Shown: positions 16,953 to 27,200 of the stretch, piece after piece
Position numbering within the stretch: position 1 is the stretch's first letter
Layout: each line of letters begins with the position of its first letter
Origin: Oscillatoriales cyanobacterium USR001
Lineage (GTDB): Bacteria > Cyanobacteriota > Cyanobacteriia > Cyanobacteriales > Microcoleaceae
DNA length: 64,000 nt
Direction of reading: 5' to 3'
NCBI GenBank assembly: GCA_001698425.1
Contig: MBRE01000040.1
Location: 1-64,000 of the forward strand
The notes under the pieces: generated by a model
What the model saw: the letters and a program-made list of their open reading frames with translations, nothing else
Told to the model about the DNA's origin: nothing
Database searches by the model: none
Position numbers and translations under genes: made by a program

Positions 16953-17046
16953 TTGTTATTTGTTATTTGTTATTTGTTAACGGTTATTTGTTATTTGTTA
17001 TTTGTTATTTGTTAACGGTTAACAGTTAACCGTTAACCGTTAACTA
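16953..17046. repeat. Heptanucleotide tandem repeat array (TTATTTG / GTTAACN)
   Basis: Direct repeats of TTATTTG alternate with GTTAACG/GTTAACA/GTTAACC units, all period 7. The array fills the whole gap between trpA and DUF3007 and supplies the DUF3007 stop codon (TAG, 17044-17046). This is the STRR class of cyanobacterial repeats. Confidence 0.9.
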
Positions 17047-17346
17047 TTTACGTTCTTGCTCAATTTCAGCTTGAATTTTGGCTAATTCTTCCGGGGTAAG
17101 CTCATCTAATCGCTTCTGTAAGACAGCGGCTTCGTAGTCTTTCAGTTGTTGGCTATAAGTCATATTTTTAGTTAGTGCTCGGAATAAATAGGTGAGTAGC
17201 CAACCAATTAAGCCGCCAACTAAAAATACTTGACTCCAGATGCCTGCATTAATGCTGTCGAGGCCGGCGAATTGTAGCAGCAGGTAGGCTACTCCCCCTG
17301 CCGCAAAAATGCCGAGACTGATTCCAATTACGTCTATGCGTCGCAT
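17044..17346 (-). CDS. DUF3007 membrane protein
   Basis: 100 residues with two membrane helices (IGISLGIFAAGGVAYLLLQFA and WSQVFLVGGLIGWLLTYLF). A charged C-terminal helix follows (QLKDYEAAVLQKRLDELTPEELAKIQAEIEQE). Cyanobacterial/plastid family DUF3007. Its ATG follows the ndhL stop with no gap, so coupling with NDH-1 biogenesis is plausible but unproven. Confidence 0.88.
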   Translation of the reverse strand: MRRIDVIGISLGIFAAGGVAYLLLQFAGLDSINAGIWSQVFLVGGLIGWLLTYLFRALTKNMTYSQQLKDYEAAVLQKRLDELTPEELAKIQAEIEQERK

Positions 17347-17562
17347 TTAGGCTGGAATTTGTCGCCGTTTGGGGCGAAAGTTTAAGAATGGGGACAGAAG
17401 TAGCATTCCTGGGAAGAAAAAGGATAGTAAAGAGTACATGAAAACCCGCTCGATCGAGCCGGCGATATACCAGCGAGTGTTGAGGTAGGCGTAGGTGAGG
17501 GCGGGCATTACTAGGAGATAGGCTCCCGCGAGGACAGCGTACAGTAGTAGAGTAATGTACAT
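17347..17562 (-). CDS. ndhL: NAD(P)H-quinone oxidoreductase subunit L
   Basis: 71 residues with two membrane helices. It matches NdhL throughout: [60 protein letters not shown]. NdhL is an oxygenic-photosynthesis-specific membrane subunit of NDH-1, needed for cyclic electron flow and CO2 uptake. First gene of ndhL-DUF3007-trpA. Confidence 0.95.
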   Translation of the reverse strand: MYITLLLYAVLAGAYLLVMPALTYAYLNTRWYIAGSIERVFMYSLLSFFFPGMLLLSPFLNFRPKRRQIPA

Positions 17563-17689
17563 GATGTTGATTTTAGGGGAAATTGACCCGATGACTGGGA
17601 TAGGCGCGATCGCTTTTCCTTAATCCTGAAGAATTATTGTACTGCTTGGGAGGATACTGTGGGAATTTTGAGAAATTTTAAATTAGGCC

Positions 17690-17719
17690 TTGCGTAATTT
17701 TGAGACTTGGCTATATAAT
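17690..17719 (+). promoter_or_regulatory. Candidate sigma70-type promoter for tRNA-Leu
   Basis: TTGCGT and TATAAT are separated by 18 bp, with transcription expected to begin about 40 bp before the tRNA. The perfect -10 box is the main support. Confidence 0.5.
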
Positions 17720-17769
17720 GAAAGACTGTGGTTGCAAATGGCTTTATGCCAGATAGCAGCTTAATCAAA

Positions 17770-17854
17770 GGGGGTGTGGCGGAATGGTAGACGCTACGGA
17801 CTTAAAATCCGTTGACCCGAAACGGTCGTGTGGGTTCAAGTCCCTCCACCCCCA
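17770..17854 (+). tRNA. trnL: tRNA-Leu (TAA), uninterrupted
   Basis: 85-nt class II tRNA: acceptor GGGGGTG/CACCCCC with A73, anticodon stem ACGGA/TCCGT, loop CTTAAAA (anticodon TAA), long variable arm GACCCGAAACGGTC and T loop TTCAAGT. The anticodon is not split, so the group I intron typical of many cyanobacterial trnL(UAA) genes is absent. CCA is not encoded. Confidence 0.96.
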
Positions 17855-17941
17855 TAAATTAGTTAGTCATCTGACAAATGCGGCACTATTCGTCAAAGCA
17901 TTGGTGGCAGATAATTCAGAGGCTACCTTCCTTCTACAGAT

Positions 17942-19219
17942 ATGGCAAAAATTTTAGTGATCGATGACGATATCACGGTTCAGATAGTCTTGCAAGACTT
18001 ATTGGAGAGTGAAGGTCATCAGGTGGCGATCGCGATCGATGGTCAAGATGGTTTATCCCAGGCTCAACAAAATATTCCTGACTTGATAATTTGTGATTGG
18101 ATGATGCCCTATATTGACGGGTTAGAAGTATGCCGACAACTGAAAGCTAACCCCGAATTAGCTACCAGTTTCTTCATCTTATTAACAGCTAGAGAAAAAC
18201 TCGATGACCGTGTAAAAGGACTCGACAATGGTGCTGATGATTTTCTCTCTAAACCAATTGAAACAGAAGAATTATTAGCACGAGTACGCGCCGGTTTACG
18301 GCTGCGAGGTTTGACGCAACAACTAGAGAAAACTCTGCAAGATTTACAACAAACTCAATCTCAGTTAGTTCAGAGCGAAAAAATGTCTAGTTTAGGCCAG
18401 TTAGTTGCCGGAATTGCTCATGAAATCAATAACCCAATTACCTTTATTTACAGCAATTTAACTCACGTTAAAAATTATAGTTCTGACTTGATTTCCTTGC
18501 TGCAATTGTATCAAAAAGAGTTGAAAAATCCTAGTGCAGAAATCCTGCAAAAACAGCAAGAAATAGAACTAGAATTTTTGTTAGAAGATTTGTTTAAAAT
18601 TTTATCTTCAATGCGAATTGGCAGCGAACGTATCCAGCAAATTGTGCTTTCTCTGCAAGATTTTTCCCGCACCGATCGCTCCGGGTGGCAACCTGTTGAT
18701 GTTCATGTTGGTTTAGATAATACTATTTTAATGTTACAGCATCGTTTACCGGCTCGGGAAGGCAGACCTGATATTAAAGTGATTAAAGAATACGGTAATT
18801 TACCGCAAGTTGAATGTTATGCCGGTTTGCTCAATCAAGCATTTTTGAATATTATTAGCAATGGAATTGATGCTTTAGAAGTATCAGGTTTTGCTTGTCC
18901 AATTGGCGAAAATTTTCATAAAGAAGTTGAAAAATATCAATTTAAGCCAACAATTAAGATTTCTACTCATGTTTTAGATGATACCCGTATCTTGATTAAG
19001 ATTATTGATAATGGAATGGGGATGAGCGAAGCGATTAAAGCTCGAATTTTCGATCCATTTTTTACAACTAAGCCAGTGGGTGAAGGAACTGGATTAGGGC
19101 TTTCTATTAGTTATCAAATTGTGGTGCAACAGCATAAAGGTGAGTTAAAATGTATTTCAGAATCTGGAGTTGGTACAGAATTTTGGATAGAAATCCCGAT
19201 TAGACATATTAACAACTAA
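17942..19219 (+). CDS. Response regulator-histidine kinase hybrid
   Basis: 425 residues. The receiver domain (1-120) has the acidic cluster IDDD, phosphoacceptor Asp52 in IICDWMMP, a Thr in LLTAR and Lys in LSKP. A coiled coil (LEKTLQDLQQTQSQLVQSEKMSSLGQLV) leads into the DHp helix with His160 in GIAHEINNPITF. The HATPase domain has N box ISNGIDAL, DNGMGM, FFTTKPVGEGTGLGLS and GVGTEFWIEIP. A receiver placed before the kinase suggests it is itself switched by an upstream kinase. No adjacent output regulator is seen. Confidence 0.92.
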   Translation: MAKILVIDDDITVQIVLQDLLESEGHQVAIAIDGQDGLSQAQQNIPDLIICDWMMPYIDGLEVCRQLKANPELATSFFILLTAREKLDDRVKGLDNGADDFLSKPIETEELLARVRAGLRLRGLTQQLEKTLQDLQQTQSQLVQSEKMSSLGQLVAGIAHEINNPITFIYSNLTHVKNYSSDLISLLQLYQKELKNPSAEILQKQQEIELEFLLEDLFKILSSMRIGSERIQQIVLSLQDFSRTDRSGWQPVDVHVGLDNTILMLQHRLPAREGRPDIKVIKEYGNLPQVECYAGLLNQAFLNIISNGIDALEVSGFACPIGENFHKEVEKYQFKPTIKISTHVLDDTRILIKIIDNGMGMSEAIKARIFDPFFTTKPVGEGTGLGLSISYQIVVQQHKGELKCISESGVGTEFWIEIPIRHINN

Positions 19220-19240
19220 CAACTAACAATTAATATTTAA

Positions 19241-19753
19241 TTAATATTCAATTAATGTCACAATAGGCACGTCTGGTAACTTTTGTCTACCGCCTAAATC
19301 CAGCAATTCGATGATAAAGGCAAAGCCCACAATTTCACATTGAGCTTGTTGTAATAACTGAGCGGTAGCGGCTGCTGTTCCTCCAGTGGCCATTAAATCG
19401 TCTACAACTAACACCCGACTTCCTGGCTCTATAGCGTCTTGGTGCATTTCCAGGCGATCGGTGCCGTATTCTAATTCATATTCAACAAAATTAATTGCTG
19501 CTGGCAGTTTACCAGGTTTGCGGACGGGAATAAAGCCAATACCTAATTTATAAGCTAGAGGTACGCCAAACAGAAAACCCCGTGACTCCATACCAACGAC
19601 ATAATCAGCGGAAAGTCCAGAACACTTTTCGGTTAAAGTGTCAAGGGTGTAGCGTAGTCCTTCGCGATCGCGCAGGAGAGTTGTAATATCTCGAAACAAA
19701 ATCCCTGGTTTGGGGAAATCTGGAATGTCGCGAATTAAAGATTTAAGATCCAT
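19241..19753 (-). CDS. apt: Adenine phosphoribosyltransferase
   Basis: 170 residues, full length. The PRPP-binding loop is [34 protein letters not shown] and [29 protein letters not shown] are the other family blocks. It salvages adenine to AMP. Convergent with the hybrid kinase (21-bp gap). Confidence 0.96.
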   Translation of the reverse strand: MDLKSLIRDIPDFPKPGILFRDITTLLRDREGLRYTLDTLTEKCSGLSADYVVGMESRGFLFGVPLAYKLGIGFIPVRKPGKLPAAINFVEYELEYGTDRLEMHQDAIEPGSRVLVVDDLMATGGTAAATAQLLQQAQCEIVGFAFIIELLDLGGRQKLPDVPIVTLIEY

Positions 19754-19922
19754 AAGCTTTGCAGAAAGGAGGCATCAAAGATTTTACACTAGATTAGGTA
19801 CAGATTGGGGCTGATTTTATTCTCGATTTTCCTTGACCGCTCCCTTGGTTAATGGAAGTCATTTTTTGCCATATAATTGCCACAAAAAATGTAGCAGATA
19901 TTAGGGATTGGACATTTTTACT

Positions 19923-20378
19923 TTACACAATCATCCGCCACTCACGCGCATCGACGAATTGTGATAAATGCCCCACATTCGTTGTCGCAATTACCACCTC
20001 ATTACCTTGATTAGCTTCTAATATAGCCTGAGCCGCTAAAATCACATCCCCATCAAGTGCAGTGGAATCTGCCGTTGGCCTTCCTCTTCGCCTTGCATCA
20101 GCCCACAAGTGCGCCGCCATTAGCATTACTTGTGTAGTAATAGGACGGTATATAAGATCCAATTTCATTTGATCTAACCGCCGAATACCTGCTGCTTTAC
20201 CCCCACGAATTAACTCGCGCCGCACTTCATAATCAGTAATTTCAGGTAAGATTACCATCTCACCACTTAGTAGTAAAGACTTTAACCACAGTTTGCACTC
20301 CTCAACCTCAACAGAGGATGCTTTAGGATTTGTTGCCATTCCCAAAGGCCCAGAATCTAAAAGTATTACTCTATTCAT
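19923..20378 (-). CDS. PIN-domain ribonuclease, VapC-like toxin
   Basis: 151 residues with PIN-type acidic residues: Asp8 in VILLDSGPLG, a Glu in the EITDYEVRREL helix, and Asp in ADSTALDGDVILAAQA. The start overlaps the upstream gene's stop by 4 bp (ATGA), the usual toxin-antitoxin layout. PIN toxins cleave RNA; the target is unknown. Unusual for a minimal VapC, which is about 130 residues. Confidence 0.8.
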   Translation of the reverse strand: MNRVILLDSGPLGMATNPKASSVEVEECKLWLKSLLLSGEMVILPEITDYEVRRELIRGGKAAGIRRLDQMKLDLIYRPITTQVMLMAAHLWADARRRGRPTADSTALDGDVILAAQAILEANQGNEVVIATTNVGHLSQFVDAREWRMIV

Positions 20379-20749
20379 GGAAATAATGGTCGGTTAGAAA
20401 GACGGTCTCGATCGATAGCTTGACAGAGATATTCCCAAGTTTCAGTTTGTTCCTCTTCATCTCCCTCATCTACCCATGAATTGATTAAATCAATAGCCCC
20501 TTGATTTCTCTTAATCCTCTCCTCTAACGACAGCTTAGTAATATCAATTTTATCAGACTTTTCCGACACTCTTGGCTTCATTGTCACAGTTTCTTTAAAC
20601 AATCTGATCATCTGAAGTAAATTCGGCCAATGTTCTCTCGGAGTCTCCTGAATTTCCTGCAACAACTCAACAAATTCTGCACCAATTCGAGGTTCAGAAT
20701 CAGAAGTTTCAGGTGCTTGAGTTTCACTACTTAAAACTTGTTCAGACAT
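20375..20749 (-). CDS. Probable antitoxin-like partner of the PIN protein
   Basis: About 124 residues from the ATG 20747-20749, chosen because GGGAGGTAATT precedes it. It is acidic and helical (FVELLQEIQETPREHWPNLLQMIRLFKE; LSLEERIKRNQGAIDLINSWVDEGDEEEQ). No obvious AbrB, Phd or RHH DNA-binding motif is visible, so the antitoxin role rests on translational overlap with the PIN gene. A similar arrangement is frequent in cyanobacteria. Confidence 0.6.
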   Translation of the reverse strand: MSEQVLSSETQAPETSDSEPRIGAEFVELLQEIQETPREHWPNLLQMIRLFKETVTMKPRVSEKSDKIDITKLSLEERIKRNQGAIDLINSWVDEGDEEEQTETWEYLCQAIDRDRLSNRPLFP

Positions 20750-20806
20750 AATTACCTCCCTTGTCATCTCACATCTTAAGAATTTATTAGGTGGGGCAAA
20801 AGTATA

Positions 20807-20984
20807 GGTGTCAACTTAAGCCAAAATCCGCCCTGGGTTAAAACCCCTGTCTAATAGCTTAAGTCCTCTAAAGAGGACTAATTAATTTAAAAGTCTTCTT
20901 TTTAGTCCTCTTTAGAGGACTTGATCTATGAGGCAGGGGTTTTAACCCCTGCCGGACTAAGGATTTGACCTTAAAGTTGACACC
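20807..20984. mobile_element. Long imperfect palindrome, MITE-like
   Basis: 178 bp with ends GGTGTCAACTT and AAGTTGACACC. Nested arms mirror each other: GGGTTAAAACCCCTG against CAGGGGTTTTAACCC, and AGTCCTCTAAAGAGGACT against AGTCCTCTTTAGAGGACT. It has no coding capacity. The whole would fold into one long hairpin. It lies between the toxin-antitoxin pair and acnB, in the latter's downstream region. Confidence 0.7.
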
Positions 20985-21014
20985 AATGGCCAAAAAAGCC
21001 CACCTTACTAAATT

Positions 21015-23621
21015 TTACCTCACCGCCGCAGGCATCCCCAAAATATCCTCAATCCGAGGCATATCTTCTAAAGCAATTACCCGCCCTTCATCCTCAAAAC
21101 CAGCAATTCGATCGAAGTTCAAATACTGATACAAATCACCAGCAAAAGGCTCAATCCTCTTACCCACAATGTCCATATATTCCTGAACACTTGGCATCCG
21201 TCCCAACATTGCACAAACAGCCGCTAATTCCGCAGAACCAAGATACACTCGCGCATCCTTACCCATGCGATTATTAAAGTTACGAGTCGAAGTAGAAAAC
21301 ACCGTTGCCCCATCTTCAACCCGCGCCTGATTTCCCATACAAAGACTACATCCCGGCATCTCAGTACGAGCCCCAGCAGCTTCAAAGGTGGCGTAAATTC
21401 CCTCCTGTTTTAACTGATATTCATCCATCCGGGTTGGCGGACAAATCCATAACCGGGTTTTCACTGATGTTTCGCCTTCTAACACCTTCGCAGTTGCCCG
21501 ATAATGACCGATATTTGTCATACAAGAACCGACAAATACTTCATCAATTTTATCACCCACTACTTCGCTCAATAACTTAACATTATCTGGGTCATTGGGA
21601 GCCGCCACAATTGGCTCTTTAATCTCGTTCAAATCAATGTCAATGATCTCAACATACTCGGCATCAGCATCGGCTTCCATTAACACCGGATTTGCTAACC
21701 ATTGTTCCATTTTTGCCACGCGCCGCATCATAGTTCGGGCATCTACATAGCCCCGTGCTACCATGTTTTTCAACAGAGCAATATTAGAACGTAAATATTC
21801 AGAAACCGTTTCGATGCTTAACTTAATTGTACAACCAGCACAGGAACGTTCTGCCGATGCGTCGGTTAATTCAAAAGCCTGTTCAACTTTCAAATCTGGC
21901 AAACCTTCAATTTCCATAATTCGCCCAGAAAAGACATTTTTCTTGTTCTGTTTTTCAACAGTTAACAACCCTTTTTGAATGGCTACATAAGGAATCGCAT
22001 TTACTACATCTCGCAGGGTGACACCGGGTTGTAATTCACCTTTAAACCGGACTAAAACTGACTCCGGCATATCCAAAGGCATCGCGCCCAAAGCCGCAGC
22101 AAAGGCCACTAAACCGGAACCGGCAGGAAAGGAAATTCCTAGAGGAAAACGAGTGTGAGAATCGCCACCAGTTCCCACTGTATCTGGTAATAACATCCGG
22201 TTTAACCAAGAGTGAATAATTCCATCTCCTGGCCGCAAAGCTACGCCGCCTCGTTCGGCGATAAAATCGGGTAATTCTTGATGGGTTTTAACATCAATTG
22301 GTTTAGGATAAGCCGCAGTATGACAGAAACTTTGCATTACTAAATCGGCACTAAATCCTAAACAAGCCAGTTCTTTTAACTCGTCTCTGGTCATTGGTCC
22401 TGTGGTATCTTGGGAACCTACAGTTGTCATAATTGGTTCGCAAGAAGTACCGGGACGAACGCCGGGTAAACCGCAGGCTTTTCCTACCATTTTTTGTGCT
22501 AAAGTGTAGCCTTTGCCCGTATCTGTAGGAGGATTAGGACGGGTAAAGATGGTGGTTGGTGGTAATCCTAATGCTTCGCGGGCTTTATCGGTGAGTGTGC
22601 GACCAATTAATAAAGGAATGCGACCGCCGGCGCGAACTTCGTCTAGGATGGTGTCAGGTTTGAGGGTAAAGGTAGAGATAATTTCGCCGGTTTCGTTGGT
22701 AATTTTGCCTTCGTAGGGATGGATGGTGATTACCATGCCGGTTTCCATTTTACTGACATCGCATTCGATGGGTAATGCGCCGGAATCTTCAGCGGTGTTG
22801 AAGAAAATCGGGGCGATCGCAGTTCCTAAAATATATCCTCCATTCCGCTTATTCGGCACAAAAGGAATATCATTTCCAATATGCCAAAGCACGGAATTAA
22901 TCGCCGATTTTCGAGAAGAACCTGTACCGACAACATCACCCACATAAGCGACAGGATGACCTTTTTGTTTCAATTCTGCGATCGTATTTAAAGAACCTGG
23001 TAGCCGCGTTTCCAGCATTGCCAAAGCGTGTAGCGGAATATCTGGTCTTGTAGTAGCATGGGTAGCAGGAGAAAGATCGTCAGTGTTAGTTTCTCCCGGA
23101 ACTTTGAACACGCTAACAGTAATAGTTTTTGGTAAAACTGGTCGACTGGTAAACCACTCAGCATTTGCCCAAGAATCCATTACCTGCTTGGCATAAGGAT
23201 TGATTTCAGATAGATTAAAAATGTCGTGGAAAGCGTCAAACACTAACAAGGTTTTGCTAAGGGCGGCTGCGGCTGAAGCTGCCATTGACGGCTGACTGGA
23301 AGATAGCAAGCTAATTAAAGAGTGCACATTATAGCCACCTAGCATCGTGCCTAGCAAGTAAACTGCCCACTGGGACCCAATTAAGGGGCTATGAATTTCC
23401 CCACTGGCGATCGCAGTTAAAAATCCAGCTTTGACATAAGCAGCCCCGTCCACTCCTGCTGGAACTCGATCGCGCAGCAATTCCACTAACGTCTCTTCCT
23501 CCCCCGCAGGCGGATTTTTTAGTAGTTCGCAAAGTTCTGAAGTTTGTTGAGCATTCAAAGGTAGCGGTGGAATTCCCATTGCTGCCCTTTCAGCAGCGTG
23601 TTGGCGGTAAGATTCTAGCAT
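21015..23621 (-). CDS. acnB: Aconitate hydratase B (bifunctional with 2-methylisocitrate dehydratase)
   Basis: 868 residues, the AcnB length. It opens with an AcnB-specific HEAT-like domain ([34 protein letters not shown]). The swivel domain follows, with the AcnB order of domains. Iron-sulfur ligands are in [11 protein letters not shown] and [41 protein letters not shown] is a catalytic block. It interconverts citrate and isocitrate and is the usual cyanobacterial aconitase. Monocistronic on the minus strand. Confidence 0.97.
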   Translation of the reverse strand: MLESYRQHAAERAAMGIPPLPLNAQQTSELCELLKNPPAGEEETLVELLRDRVPAGVDGAAYVKAGFLTAIASGEIHSPLIGSQWAVYLLGTMLGGYNVHSLISLLSSSQPSMAASAAAALSKTLLVFDAFHDIFNLSEINPYAKQVMDSWANAEWFTSRPVLPKTITVSVFKVPGETNTDDLSPATHATTRPDIPLHALAMLETRLPGSLNTIAELKQKGHPVAYVGDVVGTGSSRKSAINSVLWHIGNDIPFVPNKRNGGYILGTAIAPIFFNTAEDSGALPIECDVSKMETGMVITIHPYEGKITNETGEIISTFTLKPDTILDEVRAGGRIPLLIGRTLTDKAREALGLPPTTIFTRPNPPTDTGKGYTLAQKMVGKACGLPGVRPGTSCEPIMTTVGSQDTTGPMTRDELKELACLGFSADLVMQSFCHTAAYPKPIDVKTHQELPDFIAERGGVALRPGDGIIHSWLNRMLLPDTVGTGGDSHTRFPLGISFPAGSGLVAFAAALGAMPLDMPESVLVRFKGELQPGVTLRDVVNAIPYVAIQKGLLTVEKQNKKNVFSGRIMEIEGLPDLKVEQAFELTDASAERSCAGCTIKLSIETVSEYLRSNIALLKNMVARGYVDARTMMRRVAKMEQWLANPVLMEADADAEYVEIIDIDLNEIKEPIVAAPNDPDNVKLLSEVVGDKIDEVFVGSCMTNIGHYRATAKVLEGETSVKTRLWICPPTRMDEYQLKQEGIYATFEAAGARTEMPGCSLCMGNQARVEDGATVFSTSTRNFNNRMGKDARVYLGSAELAAVCAMLGRMPSVQEYMDIVGKRIEPFAGDLYQYLNFDRIAGFEDEGRVIALEDMPRIEDILGMPAAVR

Positions 23622-23880
23622 AATTTTCTCTCTCCAGATGGCAGTTTTTCACTTTCAATGGGTGACTTTTTATTGTAATAGGACAAAAGGCCTTATTCCA
23701 ATGAAAACTTAACGCAATTAATAAAACTGCTGATTTTAATACTATTTTCCTTAATTTGCCAAAACTTAGGAGCGAAACGGTAATTAGTGCAATCGCGATC
23801 GGTATAGCAACCGCCCGGCGTGATTAGGACATTGTTAATTGCTGAAACCACTAATTTTATTGCGTTTTCCTTCATCCTTA
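23622..23880. other. Upstream region of acnB
   Basis: About 260 bp before the repeat array. ORFs here are short and lack ribosome-binding sites. It should hold the acnB promoter; no distinct operator was recognised. Confidence 0.4.
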
Positions 23881-24015
23881 CTTCCCTCTTCCTTACTTCC
23901 CTCTTCCTTCTTCCCTCTTCCCTCTTCCTTACTTCCCTCTTCCCTCTTCCCTCTTCCCTCTTCCCTCTTCCTTCTTCCTTCTTCCTTCTTCCTTCTTCCT
24001 TCTTCCTTCTTCCTT
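23881..24015. repeat. Heptanucleotide array (TTCCCTC/TTCCTTC)
   Basis: About 19 consecutive 7-bp units of CTTCCCT or CTTCCTT type (GGAAGAG/GGAAGAA on the other strand). ORFs on both strands here are just translated repeats. Related arrays are at 31814 and 59015. Confidence 0.92.
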
Positions 24016-24237
24016 CGGCTATAAATCATGCACAAGAAATAGAAAATGTCAAACAGAAAATTTTTCTGATATATTTTCTCATTTACCAGTCCTTAAACTT
24101 TAGTAACAAAATACTTAAGAACAAAGAAAAAAAAGTAAAATAGAATACAGGGATCAAACAATTTCACCTCCTAATTACCAGGGATCGCTAAATTGTCAGA
24201 ACTAAATTAATTTGCAAAAAGCGACAGGAGTCCAGAT

Positions 24238-27200
24238 GTGCAGAACAAAAAAGTAGAATGGGCGAATCAACAGATGAATATCCCGATCGAGGGAAAATGC
24301 GTGGATTGTCAGGCAATAACTCAAGAAGTAGAACTGGCACTACAAGAAACTAAGGAACTACTGAGTGCGATCGCGCAATCAGCCCCACTACCCCTAGCCG
24401 TCAGCCGGAAGAGTGATGCAGAAATCCTTTACTGTAACGACTTATTCGCGCTCACTTTCGGAGTTTCACCCACAGACATGATCGGTCGCAAACTACCGGA
24501 ATTTTACCGGGTTCCCAGCGATCGCGAACCATTAATAGAAATGCTCCAAAATCAAGGATATGTCCGCGAGGCAGAAGTACAACTCAAAAGGGCTGATGGG
24601 ACAACATTTTGGGCTGCATTATCCATGCGCCAGCTAACCTTGCAGGGAGAAGCGGCTGTATTATCTATATTCTCTGACATCACCGATCGCAAACGAGCGC
24701 AAGAAGCCCTGCGGCGACAAGCTCTCACCTTTGAAAACATCTACGACGGAGTAGCCATCACCGATCAACTCGGTCGAATCGTCGACTGGAATCCCGCAGC
24801 CGAGAAGATTTTTGGCTATAGCAAAGCTGAAGCGATCGGCAAAACCATAGATATTTTATATTCCGCCTCAGAACGGGAAAAAAACGATCTAACCCATGAA
24901 ATTGTTTACAGTTTAAGAAATAGCGGTCGATGGTCAGGCACTATTCACTTCACCCGCAAAGATGGCAACGAAGGCTTATGCGAAACTATTGTAATCTTAA
25001 TTTATGATGAATTCGGTTCAATATTAGGGGCAATGGCCTGTCTCCACGACATCACCCTCGCCAAGCGATCGGAAACATTAGAACAAGAATTACTCGCATC
25101 TATTCATACCAGAGCTCGTCAGCAAGCAGCCGTCGCTTACTTAGGACAACAGGCCCTCGCAAACTCAGATTTATCCGCACTGATGGACAAAACAGTAGCT
25201 CTAGTTGCTCAAACCCTTGATGTAGACTATTGCAAAATTCTGGAACTCATGCCCAGCGGACAGGCTTTGTTTTTACGAGCTGGGACAGGATGGCAAAAAG
25301 GATTGGTGGGTAATGCCACAATCAGTGCTGGTCCGAAATCTCAAGCGGGCTACACCTTACTGATTGGCGAGTCAGTAGTCGTTGAAGACTTACGCTTAGA
25401 AACCCGCTTTAGTGGCTTACCCATACTACACAATCACCGTGTAGTCAGCGGTATTTCTGCGATCGTCCCTGGTAATGGGAGAGGGGGAGAAGAGGAAGAG
25501 GGAGGCGGAGAAGATAAATTTTCTGCATTTACTTCATCATTTCCGCTGCCGCTGCCTACTGCGTGGGGTGTTCTGAGCGTTCATACTCGGCAACGGCGAC
25601 AATTCAGTCAAGATGATGTGTATTTTCTCGAAGCGATCGCCAACGTTTTAGCAGCCGCGATCGAGAGAGCGCGATCGGAAGAACGCTTGCAACTAATGGA
25701 GCGCGCGATCGCTTCCAGCAGCAATGGCATTGTCATCACCGATGCCACACAAATGGACAATCCTACAATTTACGTCAACCCCAGTTTCGAGCGGATGACA
25801 GGCTATAAACGGGAGGAAATCATTGGTAAAAATTGCCGAATTTTGCAAAGTGGCAACACAGATCCCGCAGTCCTGCAAGAAATCCACAGTGCCATTGAAG
25901 AAGGTAGAGAATGCCAAGCCATCTTACAAAATTACCGCAAAGATGGAACTCCATTTTGGAACGAACTAGCAATTTCTCCAGTCTACAACTCCCGCAGACA
26001 CCTGACCCATTTTGTCGGCATTCAAACCGATATCACCGAACGCAAACGCTCAGAAGAAGAATTGTTTTTAAAGTCCCAAACTTTAGCAACATTCAGCGCC
26101 AATCTTAAGCAAATTCACCGAATTACCACTTATAACTATCAAAATTTTGAAGAGTTATTTGCTGACTACTTAATCGCAGGCTGCGAAATCTTTAACCTTT
26201 CTACTGGAGTCATCAATCAAGTAGAAAATCACGGTTGTATTATCCGTTCTGTCAAATCCAATATTGAATTTTTGCATCCCGGCTTAGAAGTCGAATTAAA
26301 AGATACTTACTGTGCCGCAGCGATCGATCTCAAAAAAACCGTAGCCTGCGCTCATGTGGGTAAAATACGGGAAATGCAGTCTCACCCAGCATATCAAAAA
26401 TTAAAGCTGGAATCTTATATTGGTACACCCATATTTGTGGGAGGGAAAATTTATGGTGTATTAAGTTTCTCATCAACAGAAATTAGGCCGAAAGAATTTG
26501 ATTCCCATGAAACAGAAATCATTGAGTTAATGGCGCAAAGCATTGGCAGATTTCTAGCCGATCGCGATACAGAAATAGAACGTCAACAGGCAGAAAAAGA
26601 GCGCATAGAATTAATAGCCTCTCTCCAAGAAAGCGAAGAACGTTATCGACGTTTAGTGGAACTATCGCCAGAAGCGATCGTTGTCCATAGCGAAGGCAGC
26701 ATCTCCTACATCAATGGGGCTGGGGCTAAACTACTTGGCGCTAATTCGGCTGCGGAACTGATTGGCTTTCCCATTTTGAATTTGATTCATCCCGACTATC
26801 AAGAAATAGTCAGAGTCCGCATTCAACAAGTTCAAGAGAAAAACCAAAACACCAGCCCGATGGAAGAAAAAATGATCCGGCTGGATGGGAAAATAATAGA
26901 TGTAGAAATATCAGGAATTCCTGCTACATATCAAGGGAAAACAGCCACCCAAATGATCGTCAGAGACATTACGGAACGCAAACGTGCCCAACAACAACTT
27001 GTCCATGATGCTTTCCACGATGCTTTGACGCAACTACCAAATCGTGCTTTATTTATTGAGCGTGTTGGCCAAGCAATTCGCCGTTCCAAACAACAGCCAG
27101 ATTATAAATTTGCGGTACTATTCTTGGATTTAGATCGCTTTAAAGTGGTGAATGATAGTCTCGGTCATACTGTGGGAGATCGACTGTTAATCGCGATCGC

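Noticed and set aside
16953-17046. Possible CRISPR array
   Set aside because: Units are contiguous heptamers with no spacers, and no cas genes are present anywhere in the window.
23820-24143. ORFs on both strands over the CTTCCCT array
   Set aside because: Their proteins are only translated heptamers (SSLFPLPSS or EEGRRKKEEG), with no independent start signals.
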